From Maritalea mobilis (GTDB taxonomy: Bacteria > Pseudomonadota > Alphaproteobacteria > Rhodobacterales > Rhodobacteraceae), in the NCBI RefSeq assembly GCF_019800885.1, contig NZ_JAHVKE010000005.1, positions 1 to 64,000 of the forward strand: a stretch of 64,000 bases of DNA. Reading direction: 5' to 3'. Of the stretch, positions 40,841-48,910 are shown in pieces. Within the stretch, counting starts at the first letter, position 1. The number at the start of each line of letters is the position of its first letter. The notes beneath the pieces are model-generated. The model was not told the origin of the DNA. It did no database searches and saw only the letters and a program-made list of their open reading frames with translations. A program made the translations under genes and the position numbers.

Positions 40841-42670
40841 ATGCATCTGAAAACCTTAGACATGGACACGCAAACACCCTTCCCCGCCTGGCCCGACGTC
40901 GCCGCCGACCTTGTCGCGGTCGCCGCTGGCCGCACACCCGCCGATCTCGTTCTGACCAATGCGCAGGTCGTCCTCGTCCAGACCCGCGAGGTGATGGAGG
41001 GCTGGCAGGTCGCCGTCGCCAAGGGCCGCTTCGCCTATGTCGGCCCGGACGCGGGCCATTGCATCGGGCCGGACACGCAGGTTGTTGACCTGCAAGGGAA
41101 ATACCTGATCCCCGGCCTGTGCGACGCGCATATGCATATCGAATCCGGCATGCTGACCCCGGCGGAATTCGCCCGTGCCGTGATCCCGCATGGCACGACC
41201 AGCATGTTCACCGACCCGCATGAGATCGCCAATGTCTTCGGCCTGCGCGGGGTCAAACTGATGCATGACGAGGCGCTGATGCAGCCGGTCAACATCTTCA
41301 CCCAGATGCCCTCCTGCGCGCCGTCTGCGCCCGGGCTTGAGACCACGGGGTTCGAGGTCACCCCCGAGGATGTGGCCGAGGCGATGACTTGGCCCGGTAT
41401 CGTGGGCCTTGGCGAGATGATGAATTATCCCGGCGTGGTCGCGGGTGACCCCAAGATGCTGGCCGAGATTGCCGCGACGCAAGCCGCGCGCAACACGGTT
41501 GGCGGCCATTACGCCAGCCCCGATCTTGGCCCGGCCTTTCACGCCTATGCCGCCGGTGGCCCCGCCGACGATCACGAAGGCACCTGCGAGGAAGACGCCA
41601 TCGCCCGGATGCGGCAGGGCATGCGCGCGATGATCCGGCTGGGCAGCGCGTGGTACGATGTCGAGGCGCAGATCACCGCCGTGACCGAGCGGGGCTTGGA
41701 TCCGCGCAACATGATCCTCTGCACCGACGATTGCCATTCGGGCACGTTGGTCCATGACGGGCACATGAACCGCTGCGTGCGCCATGCCATCGACTGCGGG
41801 GCCGACCCGCTGCTGGCCCTGCAAATGGCCACGATCAACACGGCCACGCATTTCGGGCTGGAGCGTGAATTGGGCCAGATCGCACCGGGCCGCCGCGCGG
41901 ACATGATCGTGACGAGCGACCTGGGCAGCTTGCCGATCGAGGTGGTCTATGCGCGCGGGCTAAAGGTCGCCGAGGGCGGGGCGTGCCTTGTGGATTGCCC
42001 GCATCTGGACTGGCCCGAGGATACGCGAAACTCGGTCCATCTGGGCAAGTTGCTGAAGGCCGCCGATTTCGAGGTGAAGGCCCCGGAAGGCGCCAATGCC
42101 GTGACCGTCAAGGTGATCGGAGTGGTCGAGAACCAGGCCCCGACCGAGGCGCTGACCGCCGAGCTGCCGGTGGTCGATGGCGTGGTCGAGGGCGAAGGCG
42201 GCGTCTGCCAGATCGCGTTGGTGGAACGTCACCGGGGCACCGGGCATGTCACCAACGGGTTCGTTTCGGGCTTTGGCTACCAAGGGCGTGTCGCCGTCGC
42301 CTCGACCGTGGCGCATGACAGCCACCACATGATCGTCGTCGGCACCGACCGGGATAGCATGGCCAAGGCCGCGATGCGGCTAGGCGAGGTGGGCGGTGGT
42401 GTCACCGTCTGGAAGGATGGCGAAGAACTTGCGCTGGTGGAACTGCCGATTGCCGGCCTGATGTCGGACCGTCCCGCCGAGGAGGTCGCCGCCAAGGCAC
42501 AGGCGATGGTCGAGGCGATGGCCGCCTGTGGTTGTACGCTCAACAATGCCTATATGCAGCATTCCCTCCTGGCGCTGGTCGTCATCCCGTCGCTCCGCAT
42601 TTCGGATCTCGGGATCGTGGACGTGACCCGCTTCGAGGTGACCGATCTGTTCGTGACGGAGGATGAATGA
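40841..42670 (+). CDS. ade: Adenine deaminase
   Basis: A 609-residue amidohydrolase. Metal-binding motifs are DAHMHIESGMLTP (His-x-His with the conserved IES) and ILCTDDCHSGTLVHDGHMN. The C-terminal domain with SGFGYQGRVAVASTVAHDSHHMIVVGTD, read in pieces, is specific to the Ade family and separates it from eukaryotic-type adenosine deaminases. It converts adenine to hypoxanthine and ammonia using Mn/Fe. GAAGGGGCG precedes ATG 40841. The stop overlaps the next ATG by ATGA, so it is translationally coupled to AMP nucleosidase. Confidence 0.97.
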   Translation: MHLKTLDMDTQTPFPAWPDVAADLVAVAAGRTPADLVLTNAQVVLVQTREVMEGWQVAVAKGRFAYVGPDAGHCIGPDTQVVDLQGKYLIPGLCDAHMHIESGMLTPAEFARAVIPHGTTSMFTDPHEIANVFGLRGVKLMHDEALMQPVNIFTQMPSCAPSAPGLETTGFEVTPEDVAEAMTWPGIVGLGEMMNYPGVVAGDPKMLAEIAATQAARNTVGGHYASPDLGPAFHAYAAGGPADDHEGTCEEDAIARMRQGMRAMIRLGSAWYDVEAQITAVTERGLDPRNMILCTDDCHSGTLVHDGHMNRCVRHAIDCGADPLLALQMATINTATHFGLERELGQIAPGRRADMIVTSDLGSLPIEVVYARGLKVAEGGACLVDCPHLDWPEDTRNSVHLGKLLKAADFEVKAPEGANAVTVKVIGVVENQAPTEALTAELPVVDGVVEGEGGVCQIALVERHRGTGHVTNGFVSGFGYQGRVAVASTVAHDSHHMIVVGTDRDSMAKAAMRLGEVGGGVTVWKDGEELALVELPIAGLMSDRPAEEVAAKAQAMVEAMAACGCTLNNAYMQHSLLALVVIPSLRISDLGIVDVTRFEVTDLFVTEDE

Positions 42671-44154
42671 CCGCGCCGATGAAGCACCTGCCCGTGGAAA
42701 CCCCTGACCTGCCGGGCGTAAAGCCCTTTTCAGACGCTGCCAAGGCGGTGGCCTATCTCGAAGAGCTCTACGAGACAGGCACGCGGTTCCTGCGCGACCA
42801 TTTCTCGGCCGTGGTGCGGGCCGGTGAGGCTCCGGGGGTGCGGTATCGCGCCTTCTATCCCGAGATCCGCGTCACGACGACGACCTACGGCCAGGTGGAT
42901 ACCCGCCTTGCATTCGGCCATGTGGCCGATCCCGGCACCTACGCCACCACCGTCACCCGCCCCGACCTGTTCCGCCATTACCTGACGCAGCAGATCGGCC
43001 TGATCCTGTCGAACCATGACGTGCCGATCTATATCGGGCCGTCTCAAACGCCGATCCCGGTGCATTTCGCGGTCCTGAACGACGCCGATGTGCAGATCCC
43101 TCAGGAAGGCGCACTGGCCTTTCCGCTGCGCGATGCGTTCGATGTGCCCGACCTGCAAACCACGCATGACGACATCGTCAACGGCTTCGGCTTCACGCAT
43201 GAAGACGGGGCCGGTGCGCTGGCCCCCTTCACCGCGCAGCGCATCGACTATTCGCTGGCGCGTCTGGCGCATTACACCGCGACAAAGCCCGAGTACTTCC
43301 AGAACCACGTGCTGTTCACGAACTACCAGTTCTACATGGACGAGTTCGTGGAATACGCCCGCGCCGCGCTGGCGGATCCCGACAGCGGCTACACGGCGCT
43401 GGTGGGGCCCGGCAACGACGTGATCACCGATCATACCCAGGCGCTGAACCCGCCCGCGAAACTGCCGCAGATGCCGACCTATCACCTGACGCGCGAGGGC
43501 GGGGGCGGGATCACGCTGGTGAATATTGGCGTGGGGCCGTCGAACGCGAAAACCGCGACTGACCATATCGCCGTTCTGCGCCCGCATGTCTGGCTGATGG
43601 TGGGGCATTGCGCGGGCCTGCGGAACACGCAAAGCCTTGGCGATTACGTTCTGGCCCATGCCTACCTGCGCGAAGACCGGGTGCTGGACGATGACCTGCC
43701 GGTCTGGGTGCCGATCCCGGCGCTGGCCGAGGTTCAGATCGCGCTGGAAGAGGCGGTCGAGGACGTTTCCGATGTCTCGGGCTACGAGTTGAAGCGGATC
43801 ATGCGCACCGGCACCGTTGCGACGGTCGACAACCGCAATTGGGAATTGCGGGATCAGACCGGCCCGGTGCAGCGCCTGAGCCAGTCGCGCGCCATCGCGC
43901 TCGACATGGAAAGCGCCACGATCGCGGCCAACGGGTTCCGGTTCCGGGTGCCCTACGGCACGCTGCTCTGCGTCTCCGACAAACCGCTTCATGGCGAGTT
44001 GAAGCTGCCGGGCATGGCCTCGGCCTTCTACAAGACGCAGGTCTCGCGGCATTTGCTGATCGGAATTCGGGCCATGGAAAAGCTGCGCGAGATGCCTTTG
44101 GAGCGCCTCCACAGCCGGAAATTGCGCTCTTTCGAGGAAACAGCCTTCCTTTGA
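42667..44154 (+). CDS. amn: AMP nucleosidase
   Basis: A 495-residue protein. Residues about 20-180 are the AMP nucleosidase N-terminal domain (AFYPEIRVTTTTYGQVDTRLAFGHV in part); residues about 270-480 are a purine/uridine phosphorylase-like domain with GVGPSNAKTATDHIAVLRPHVWLMVGHCAGL. It hydrolyses AMP to adenine and ribose 5-phosphate. Coupled to adenine deaminase by the ATGA overlap, it gives a route from AMP to hypoxanthine. No terminator is evident directly after it; an HU gene follows after 133 bp. Confidence 0.97.
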   Translation: MTAPMKHLPVETPDLPGVKPFSDAAKAVAYLEELYETGTRFLRDHFSAVVRAGEAPGVRYRAFYPEIRVTTTTYGQVDTRLAFGHVADPGTYATTVTRPDLFRHYLTQQIGLILSNHDVPIYIGPSQTPIPVHFAVLNDADVQIPQEGALAFPLRDAFDVPDLQTTHDDIVNGFGFTHEDGAGALAPFTAQRIDYSLARLAHYTATKPEYFQNHVLFTNYQFYMDEFVEYARAALADPDSGYTALVGPGNDVITDHTQALNPPAKLPQMPTYHLTREGGGGITLVNIGVGPSNAKTATDHIAVLRPHVWLMVGHCAGLRNTQSLGDYVLAHAYLREDRVLDDDLPVWVPIPALAEVQIALEEAVEDVSDVSGYELKRIMRTGTVATVDNRNWELRDQTGPVQRLSQSRAIALDMESATIAANGFRFRVPYGTLLCVSDKPLHGELKLPGMASAFYKTQVSRHLLIGIRAMEKLREMPLERLHSRKLRSFEETAFL

Positions 44155-44248
44155 CGGTGCAAAAACGCCCCTGAACCCCTGTTTTTAACGCTTTTCTCCC
44201 CACGAAGCGTTGTGTGCAGCCACAATATTCGGTTAGCTTCCCGGCAAC

Positions 44249-44263
44249 GAACCCCTAGGGTTC
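44249..44263. repeat. Perfect palindrome in the HU gene leader
   Basis: GAACCC-CTA-GGGTTC is a perfect inverted repeat with a 3-nt centre, 25 nt before the HU start codon. It could be an operator site or, in RNA, a small hairpin close to the ribosome-binding region. No known operator family was matched. Confidence 0.5.
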
Positions 44264-44287
44264 GGGCAGTATCAGGAGAAGAAACAC

Positions 44288-44578
44288 ATGGCTCAGAAAC
44301 CCATGACCAAGACCCAGCTCGTTGCCGCACTGGCCGATGAGATGGGCAGCGACAAGAAAACCGCAGCCGCCGCGCTCGATGCCGTGACCGCTGTCGTGAC
44401 CAAGGAAGTCGCCAATGGCGGCGCCGTGACCCTTCCGGGCATCGGCAAGGTCTACTGCCGCGAGCGCCCCGAGCGCATGGTGCGCAACCCCGCCACCGGT
44501 GAGCAGATCAAGAAAGAGGCCGACAAGCAGGTGAAAGTCACCGTTGCGAAGGCTCTGAAGGACAGCGTGAACGGCTGA
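44288..44578 (+). CDS. hup: HU family DNA-binding protein
   Basis: A 96-residue histone-like protein. MTKTQLVAALADEMGSDKKTAAAALDAV matches the HU helical dimerisation domain (quoted in parts), and the DNA-binding arm has VRNPATGEQIKKEADKQVKV, with the proline that intercalates at RNPATG. It compacts DNA and binds bends and nicks. The N-terminus is slightly longer than in E. coli HU. A binding site AGGAGAA lies at 44273-44279. A strong terminator follows. Confidence 0.95.
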   Translation: MAQKPMTKTQLVAALADEMGSDKKTAAAALDAVTAVVTKEVANGGAVTLPGIGKVYCRERPERMVRNPATGEQIKKEADKQVKVTVAKALKDSVNG

Positions 44579-44600
44579 TTGCCGACCGCATGGAATTCTG

Positions 44601-44639
44601 AAAGGGTCGCGCCCGACGGGCTGCGGCCCTTTTCTTTTT
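44601..44639 (+). terminator. Intrinsic terminator after the HU gene
   Basis: AAAGGGTCGC at 44601-44610 pairs with GCGGCCCTTT at 44624-44633 (10 bp, one wobble), with a further inner GCCC/GGGC stem. It is followed by TTCTTTTTG. It separates hup from the EamA gene. Confidence 0.85.
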
Positions 44640-44651
44640 GACGGTATCTCG

Positions 44652-45533
44652 ATGGATCTTCGCGCGTTGGCGATGGGGCTGCTGTTTGCCCTGATCTGGT
44701 CTTCGGCCTTTACCTCGGCCCGTATCATCGTCGAGGCGGCGCCCCCCCTGATGGCGCTGTCGCTGCGGTTTTTCCTGTCGGGGGTCCTGGGCATCGGCAT
44801 CGCGCTCGGCATGGGGCAGAGCTTTCGCCTGACCCGCGTGCAATGGGTGTCGGTCCTTGTCTTCGGTATCTGCCAGAACGCGCTTTACCTGGGCCTGAAC
44901 TTCATCGCGATGCAGACGGTCGAGGCGTCGCTGGCCGCGATCATCGCCTCGACCATGCCGCTGATGGTGGCGACGGCCAGTTGGCTGGTGTTCCGCGAAC
45001 GGCTGCCGATGATGGGTGTGGCCGGGCTGGTTGTCGGGTTCGGGGGCGTGGCCCTGATCATGGCGCAGCGGTTTTCGGGCGGGGCGGATATGTTCGGCGT
45101 CGCGCTCTGCCTGGTCGCGTCCGTCGCGCTGACGGCTGCGACGCTGGCGGTGAAGGGCGCGTCCAAGGACGGGGCGAACCTGTTGATGATCGTCGGGCTG
45201 CAACTGATGGTGGGCAGCCTTGCGCTGGCCCCCTTCGCCGCACTGTTCGAGACCTATCAGGTCAGCTGGTCGACCTCTCTGGTCGTTGCGTTCCTCTATA
45301 CCACGCTGATGCCCGGCCTTTTCGCGACATTCCTCTGGTTCCGCCTTGTTGGCCGGATCGGGGCAACGCGCGCGGCGACCTTCCATTTCCTGAACCCGTT
45401 TTTCGGCGTAGCCATCGCCGCCGTTCTGCTGGGCGAGGCGCTGACCTGGGCCGATGCCTTGGGCGTGACGATCATCGCGGCGGGCATCCTTGCGGTGCAG
45501 ATGGCGCGCCAACGCCCGCGCCCCGCGCCCTGA
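44652..45533 (+). CDS. EamA/DMT family transporter
   Basis: A 293-residue protein with about ten membrane segments arranged as two EamA repeats (residues about 5-135 and 150-285). Repeat features include FALIWSSAFTSARIIV at the N-terminus and FHFLNPFFGVAIAAVLLGEALTW in the second half. The family exports amino acids and other metabolites; this substrate is unknown. ATG 44652 lies only 12 nt after the HU terminator tract, so its promoter overlaps the terminator region or it relies on partial read-through. Confidence 0.9.
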   Translation: MDLRALAMGLLFALIWSSAFTSARIIVEAAPPLMALSLRFFLSGVLGIGIALGMGQSFRLTRVQWVSVLVFGICQNALYLGLNFIAMQTVEASLAAIIASTMPLMVATASWLVFRERLPMMGVAGLVVGFGGVALIMAQRFSGGADMFGVALCLVASVALTAATLAVKGASKDGANLLMIVGLQLMVGSLALAPFAALFETYQVSWSTSLVVAFLYTTLMPGLFATFLWFRLVGRIGATRAATFHFLNPFFGVAIAAVLLGEALTWADALGVTIIAAGILAVQMARQRPRPAP

Positions 45534-45591
45534 CATATGGCTCACGCGGACGTTTGATGACTGTGTTCGCGCTTTGGCGCATCACAGGCGC

Positions 45592-46305
45592 ATGGAATTG
45601 ATCCTGTCATACGGTGCGGGGCTGCTGACCCTTATCAATCCCTGCGTCTTGCCGGTGCTCCCCATCGTTCTGGCGGGGGCCTTGCAGGCCAGCCGCTGGG
45701 GGCCGGTTGCCCTGGCCGCCGGGATGGGGCTGGCCTTTGTCACGCTTGGATTTGGCGTCATCGCGGCGGGGCACCTGGTGGGCCTGACCGAGCAGACGGT
45801 CGCGCGGGCCGGTGCCGTTTTGATGATCCTTTTCGGTTTGGTGTTGCTGGTCCCGCAGGCGTCGGCCCGGTTCGCGACGGCCACAGCCGGAATGTCGGCC
45901 CGCGCCGATCAGGAGATGCACGGGATCGAGGCGCAGGGGTGGCAGGGGCAGTTTCTTGGCGGCCTCCTCCTTGGCGCGGTCTGGAGCCCTTGCGTCGGCC
46001 CGACGCTTGGCGGGGCCATTTCGCTGGCCAGCCAAGGGGAGGAGTTGGGGCGCGCCTTCGCCATCATGGTGGCCTTCGCCCTTGGCATCGGCACGGTGAT
46101 CGTCGCGCTTGGCTATGGTGCGCGCTCCCTGCTGCAACGGCGTATGGGACTGCTGCGCCGGTTCGCCCAATCATCCCGCCCCGTTCTTGGGGGCGTCTTC
46201 GTTTTCGTCGGCGTGGCGATCCTGCTGCGCTGGCACCACATGGCCGAGGCCTGGCTGCTGGATCACATGCCGATCTGGCTTCAGGACCTGTCGGTCGCCC
46301 TTTGA
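45592..46305 (+). CDS. ccdA: Cytochrome c biogenesis protein CcdA
   Basis: A 237-residue protein with six membrane segments. The redox cysteines lie in INPCVLPVLP near the N-terminus and WSPCVGPTLGG in the middle, the conserved pair that carries electrons across the membrane. CcdA passes electrons from cytoplasmic thioredoxin to periplasmic thiol proteins for cytochrome c maturation. ATG 45592 is preceded by CACAGGCGC. A periplasmic thioredoxin-like gene follows after 21 bp, a fitting electron acceptor, with GGGAGGA before its start. Confidence 0.95.
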   Translation: MELILSYGAGLLTLINPCVLPVLPIVLAGALQASRWGPVALAAGMGLAFVTLGFGVIAAGHLVGLTEQTVARAGAVLMILFGLVLLVPQASARFATATAGMSARADQEMHGIEAQGWQGQFLGGLLLGAVWSPCVGPTLGGAISLASQGEELGRAFAIMVAFALGIGTVIVALGYGARSLLQRRMGLLRRFAQSSRPVLGGVFVFVGVAILLRWHHMAEAWLLDHMPIWLQDLSVAL

Positions 46306-46326
46306 GATCATCCGGGAGGAACAGAC

Positions 46327-46740
46327 ATGACGCGACGCGAGATTTTCCTGGGCGCTTCGGCGCTGGTTTTGGCACCAATGGCGGCGTCGGCGCAAAGTGC
46401 CGCGATGATCGACTATGAACCGGGCCTGCCCGAGCGGCTTCTGGCCGAGGGGCACACGGTGCTTCTCGACTTTGCGGCAAGCTGGTGCAGCACCTGTCGC
46501 GCCCAAGGCCGTATCATCGAGGCGTTGCGCGCCCAGAATCCCGCCTATGACGCCGCCATCACCTTTGTTCGCGTCGATTGGGACACCTACGGCCAGTCGG
46601 AGTTTGCGATACTTCTGGGGGTGCCGCGCCGGTCGACCCTGATCATGCTGCGTGGCGAGGACGAGTTGGGCCGGATCATCGCGTCGACCCGCGAGGATGA
46701 CATCCGAGCCCTGCTCGACACCGCCGTGGGCGAGGCCTGA
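46327..46740 (+). CDS. Periplasmic thioredoxin-like protein
   Basis: A 137-residue thioredoxin-fold protein. Residues 1-22 form a signal peptide (MTRREIFLGASALVLAPMAASA) with two arginines that resemble, but do not match exactly, the Tat consensus. The active site is WCSTC near residues 53-57, with cis-proline context VPRRSTLIML further on. It probably receives electrons from the adjacent CcdA and reduces apocytochromes or another thiol protein. The fold shows no C-terminal membrane helix. It ends 3 bp from a convergent gene. Confidence 0.9.
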   Translation: MTRREIFLGASALVLAPMAASAQSAAMIDYEPGLPERLLAEGHTVLLDFAASWCSTCRAQGRIIEALRAQNPAYDAAITFVRVDWDTYGQSEFAILLGVPRRSTLIMLRGEDELGRIIASTREDDIRALLDTAVGEA

Positions 46741-46743
46741 TCC

Positions 46744-47334
46744 CTAGGCGTTCGGCGCGGGAAGGCTGACAATCAGCGACAGGTTGTCGATGGCCCACTG
46801 GCCATCGCCCTGGCCTGTGATGGCCAGCTCCAGCGTGTCACCAGGCGCGGCCACAGGGACGACAAGGTGTTGGAGGGTTGCGCCGTCGGCGAGGGTGCGC
46901 ACCTGCGATACGTTCGGTAAGACGGGTGCCCCGTTGATCGTGATGTCCGGTGCCGTGGCGCCGTCCCAGAGAATGAGATCGAAGCCGAGGCGCGCGGACG
47001 TCGCCCCATCGGTAAGCGGAAACTGCCGATCCAGCGTTTCGCCAGACAAGGGACCGAGCATGCGGCCAAGGCCATCGACGTCGCTGGCCTGCTCGGCCCA
47101 TTCCGGCGCGGCGAACCTGTCGTCTTCAAGCGCAACGATACGCTCGGCCGGTGACAAAAGGTGCAACCCGCCAGACCGGGCAAGCGCCACGTCCGGGTCG
47201 ATTTCTGACCGGATGGTCGTCAGGGCCACAAGGACCAGACCTGCCGCCGCCAAGGCAACGTAAGTCCAGTCGAGGGTGATCCCTCGGGCCAAAGTGGTTG
47301 AGCTGGCAGGCCGCCCCATCGCAAATACGTCCAT
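46744..47334 (-). CDS. Membrane-anchored protein of unknown function
   Basis: A 196-residue protein I do not recognise. A short cytoplasmic N-terminus (MDVFAMGRPASSTTLARGIT) is followed by a membrane segment at about residues 24-42 (VALAAAGLVLVALTTI). The periplasmic part has two regions; the C-terminal one (about 115-190) is beta-rich with LILWDGATAPDITINGAPV and DTLELAITGQGDGQWAIDNL, like a small jelly-roll domain. The start at 47334 is supported by an upstream GGGG-rich site lying in an inverted repeat. It resembles proteins found near Roseobacter surface genes only in general form. Confidence 0.65.
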   Translation of the reverse strand: MDVFAMGRPASSTTLARGITLDWTYVALAAAGLVLVALTTIRSEIDPDVALARSGGLHLLSPAERIVALEDDRFAAPEWAEQASDVDGLGRMLGPLSGETLDRQFPLTDGATSARLGFDLILWDGATAPDITINGAPVLPNVSQVRTLADGATLQHLVVPVAAPGDTLELAITGQGDGQWAIDNLSLIVSLPAPNA

Positions 47335-47338
47335 TTTT

Positions 47339-47362
47339 CCCCAAGTGTGTCCAAACTTGGGG
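47339..47362 (-). repeat. Inverted repeat covering the ribosome-binding region of the gene ending at 46744
   Basis: CCCCAAG at 47339-47345 and CTTGGGG at 47356-47362 form perfect 7-bp arms around a 10-nt spacer. Read on the minus strand, the second arm (CTTGGGG) lies just before the start codon of the membrane-anchored protein, so a hairpin would cover its binding site. The rest of the 226-bp gap to aroC shows nothing I recognise. Confidence 0.45.
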
Positions 47363-47560
47363 TCAAATGTGGCAGGATCATGGCGCGGATGGGGCTGATT
47401 TGTTGCATTGTTCCATGCTTCGCGCCAACACGGCAATGAAAGGTGGAACTAGACCCGGCTCGGCAACAGCCAGAGAGATTTTCCAACAATCGACACGCCC
47501 CGGCCTCGGGTCAGCCTCGAAATCGTCACAATCCGAGAGTTGCCCCGAATCGGGTGCGGC

Positions 47561-48661
47561 TTAGCCGATCTGGCCTTGGTTCTCGCCCACATGCCCGCGG
47601 TGCCACAGCAAATGGTCCAGGATCACGCAGGCCGCCATCGCTTCGGCCACGGGGACCGCGCGGATGCCGACGCAGGGATCATGGCGCCCCTTGGTGACGA
47701 TCTCGGTCGGTTCGCCCGACTTGGTGATCGTCTTGCGGGGCGTGAGGATCGAGCTGGTTGGCTTGACCGCAAACCGCACGACCACGTCCTGCCCGGTCGA
47801 GATCCCGCCGAGGATGCCGCCCGCGTGGTTGGAACTGTAGTCCGGCCCGTCCGGCCCCATCGTGATCTCGTCGGCATTCTCGGTGCCGGTCAGGGCGGCG
47901 GCGGCCATGCCCTCGCCGATCTCGACGCCCTTCACGGCGTTGATCGACATCATCGCGGCCGCGAGGTCGGTGTCCAGCTTGCCATAGACAGGCGCACCAA
48001 GGCCCGCCGGCACACCGCGTGCGGTCACTTCGATCACCGCGCCCACGCTGTCACCGGATTTGCGCAGCGCGTCGAGGTACTCGGCCCAATCCTCGGCCGC
48101 CTTGGCGTCGGGTGACCAGAACGGGTTTTTCTCGATCTCGTCCCAGTTGAAGCGCGCGCGGTCGATGCCATGCGGCCCCATCTGGACCATGTAGCCGGTG
48201 ATCCGCAGCTTCGGCGCCAGTTTCGCCAGCGCGGCTCGCGCCACGCCGCCGGCTGCGACCCGCGCAGCGGTTTCCCGCGCGCTGGAGCGTCCGCCGCCGC
48301 GATAGTCGCGGATGCCGTATTTCTGCCAATAGGTGATGTCGGCATGGCCGGGGCGGAATTTCTCGGCGATGTCGCCGTAATCCTTGGACCTCTGGTCGGT
48401 GTTGCGGATCATCAACTGGATCGGGTGCCCGGTGCTGACGCCCTCGAACACGCCAGACAGGATTTCCACCGCGTCGGGTTCGCGCCGCTGCGTGGTGAAC
48501 TTGTTCTGCCCGGGTTTGCGCAGGTCCAGCCAGTGTTGCAATGCCTCTTCGGTCACCGGCACGCCCGGCGGGCAGCCATCGACGGTCGCGCCAAGAGCCG
48601 GCCCGTGGCTTTCGCCCCAGGTGGTGACGCGGAAGATATGACCGAAGGTGTTGAAGCTCAT
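47561..48661 (-). CDS. aroC: Chorismate synthase
   Basis: A 366-residue enzyme. It starts [23 protein letters not shown] (in part), followed by [16 protein letters not shown], the FMN-binding [13 protein letters not shown] region, [18 protein letters not shown] and [18 protein letters not shown]. It makes chorismate from EPSP using reduced FMN, the last step of the shikimate pathway. ATG 48661 is favoured; an upstream codon adds two residues. It is divergent from the thiamine operon; the 250-bp gap contains a TPP riboswitch acting on the other strand. Confidence 0.97.
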   Translation of the reverse strand: MSFNTFGHIFRVTTWGESHGPALGATVDGCPPGVPVTEEALQHWLDLRKPGQNKFTTQRREPDAVEILSGVFEGVSTGHPIQLMIRNTDQRSKDYGDIAEKFRPGHADITYWQKYGIRDYRGGGRSSARETAARVAAGGVARAALAKLAPKLRITGYMVQMGPHGIDRARFNWDEIEKNPFWSPDAKAAEDWAEYLDALRKSGDSVGAVIEVTARGVPAGLGAPVYGKLDTDLAAAMMSINAVKGVEIGEGMAAAALTGTENADEITMGPDGPDYSSNHAGGILGGISTGQDVVVRFAVKPTSSILTPRKTITKSGEPTEIVTKGRHDPCVGIRAVPVAEAMAACVILDHLLWHRGHVGENQGQIG

Positions 48662-48765
48662 TTGCACTGCCCCGTTGCTGTCGTCCTTCGGTTAGCGGCC
48701 CACGCGCGAAATGCCAAGTCGCAAGGCCCTTGCCGAGCGTCTCGGTCTGCCATACCTCTTTCCCT

Positions 48766-48855
48766 ACCTCGGGGTGGCCGGTTGCGGCCTGAGATGCGTG
48801 GGATGCCACGCGAACCCGTTGAACCTGAACCGGTTAGGACCGGCGGAGGGAAGGT
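48766..48855 (+). promoter_or_regulatory. TPP riboswitch (THI element) upstream of thiBPQ
   Basis: The conserved elements are in order: GGGGTGGCC after the 5' arm, GGCCTGAGATG (CUGAGA), GAACCCGTTGAACCTGAACC, GGTTAGGACC and GCGGAGGGAAGG. This is the THI-box layout. The closing stem pairs ACCT at 48766-48769 with AGGT at 48852-48855. It lies 56 bp before the thiB start. Binding of thiamine pyrophosphate should reduce thiBPQ expression. I see no intrinsic terminator between it and thiB, so control of translation is likely; the binding site AAGGAGGAG is at 48897-48905. Confidence 0.92.
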
Positions 48856-48910
48856 TTCGGGACCATACAGATGCCCCGGCTTCACTTCGCCCGTCGCAAG
48901 GAGGAGTGAG

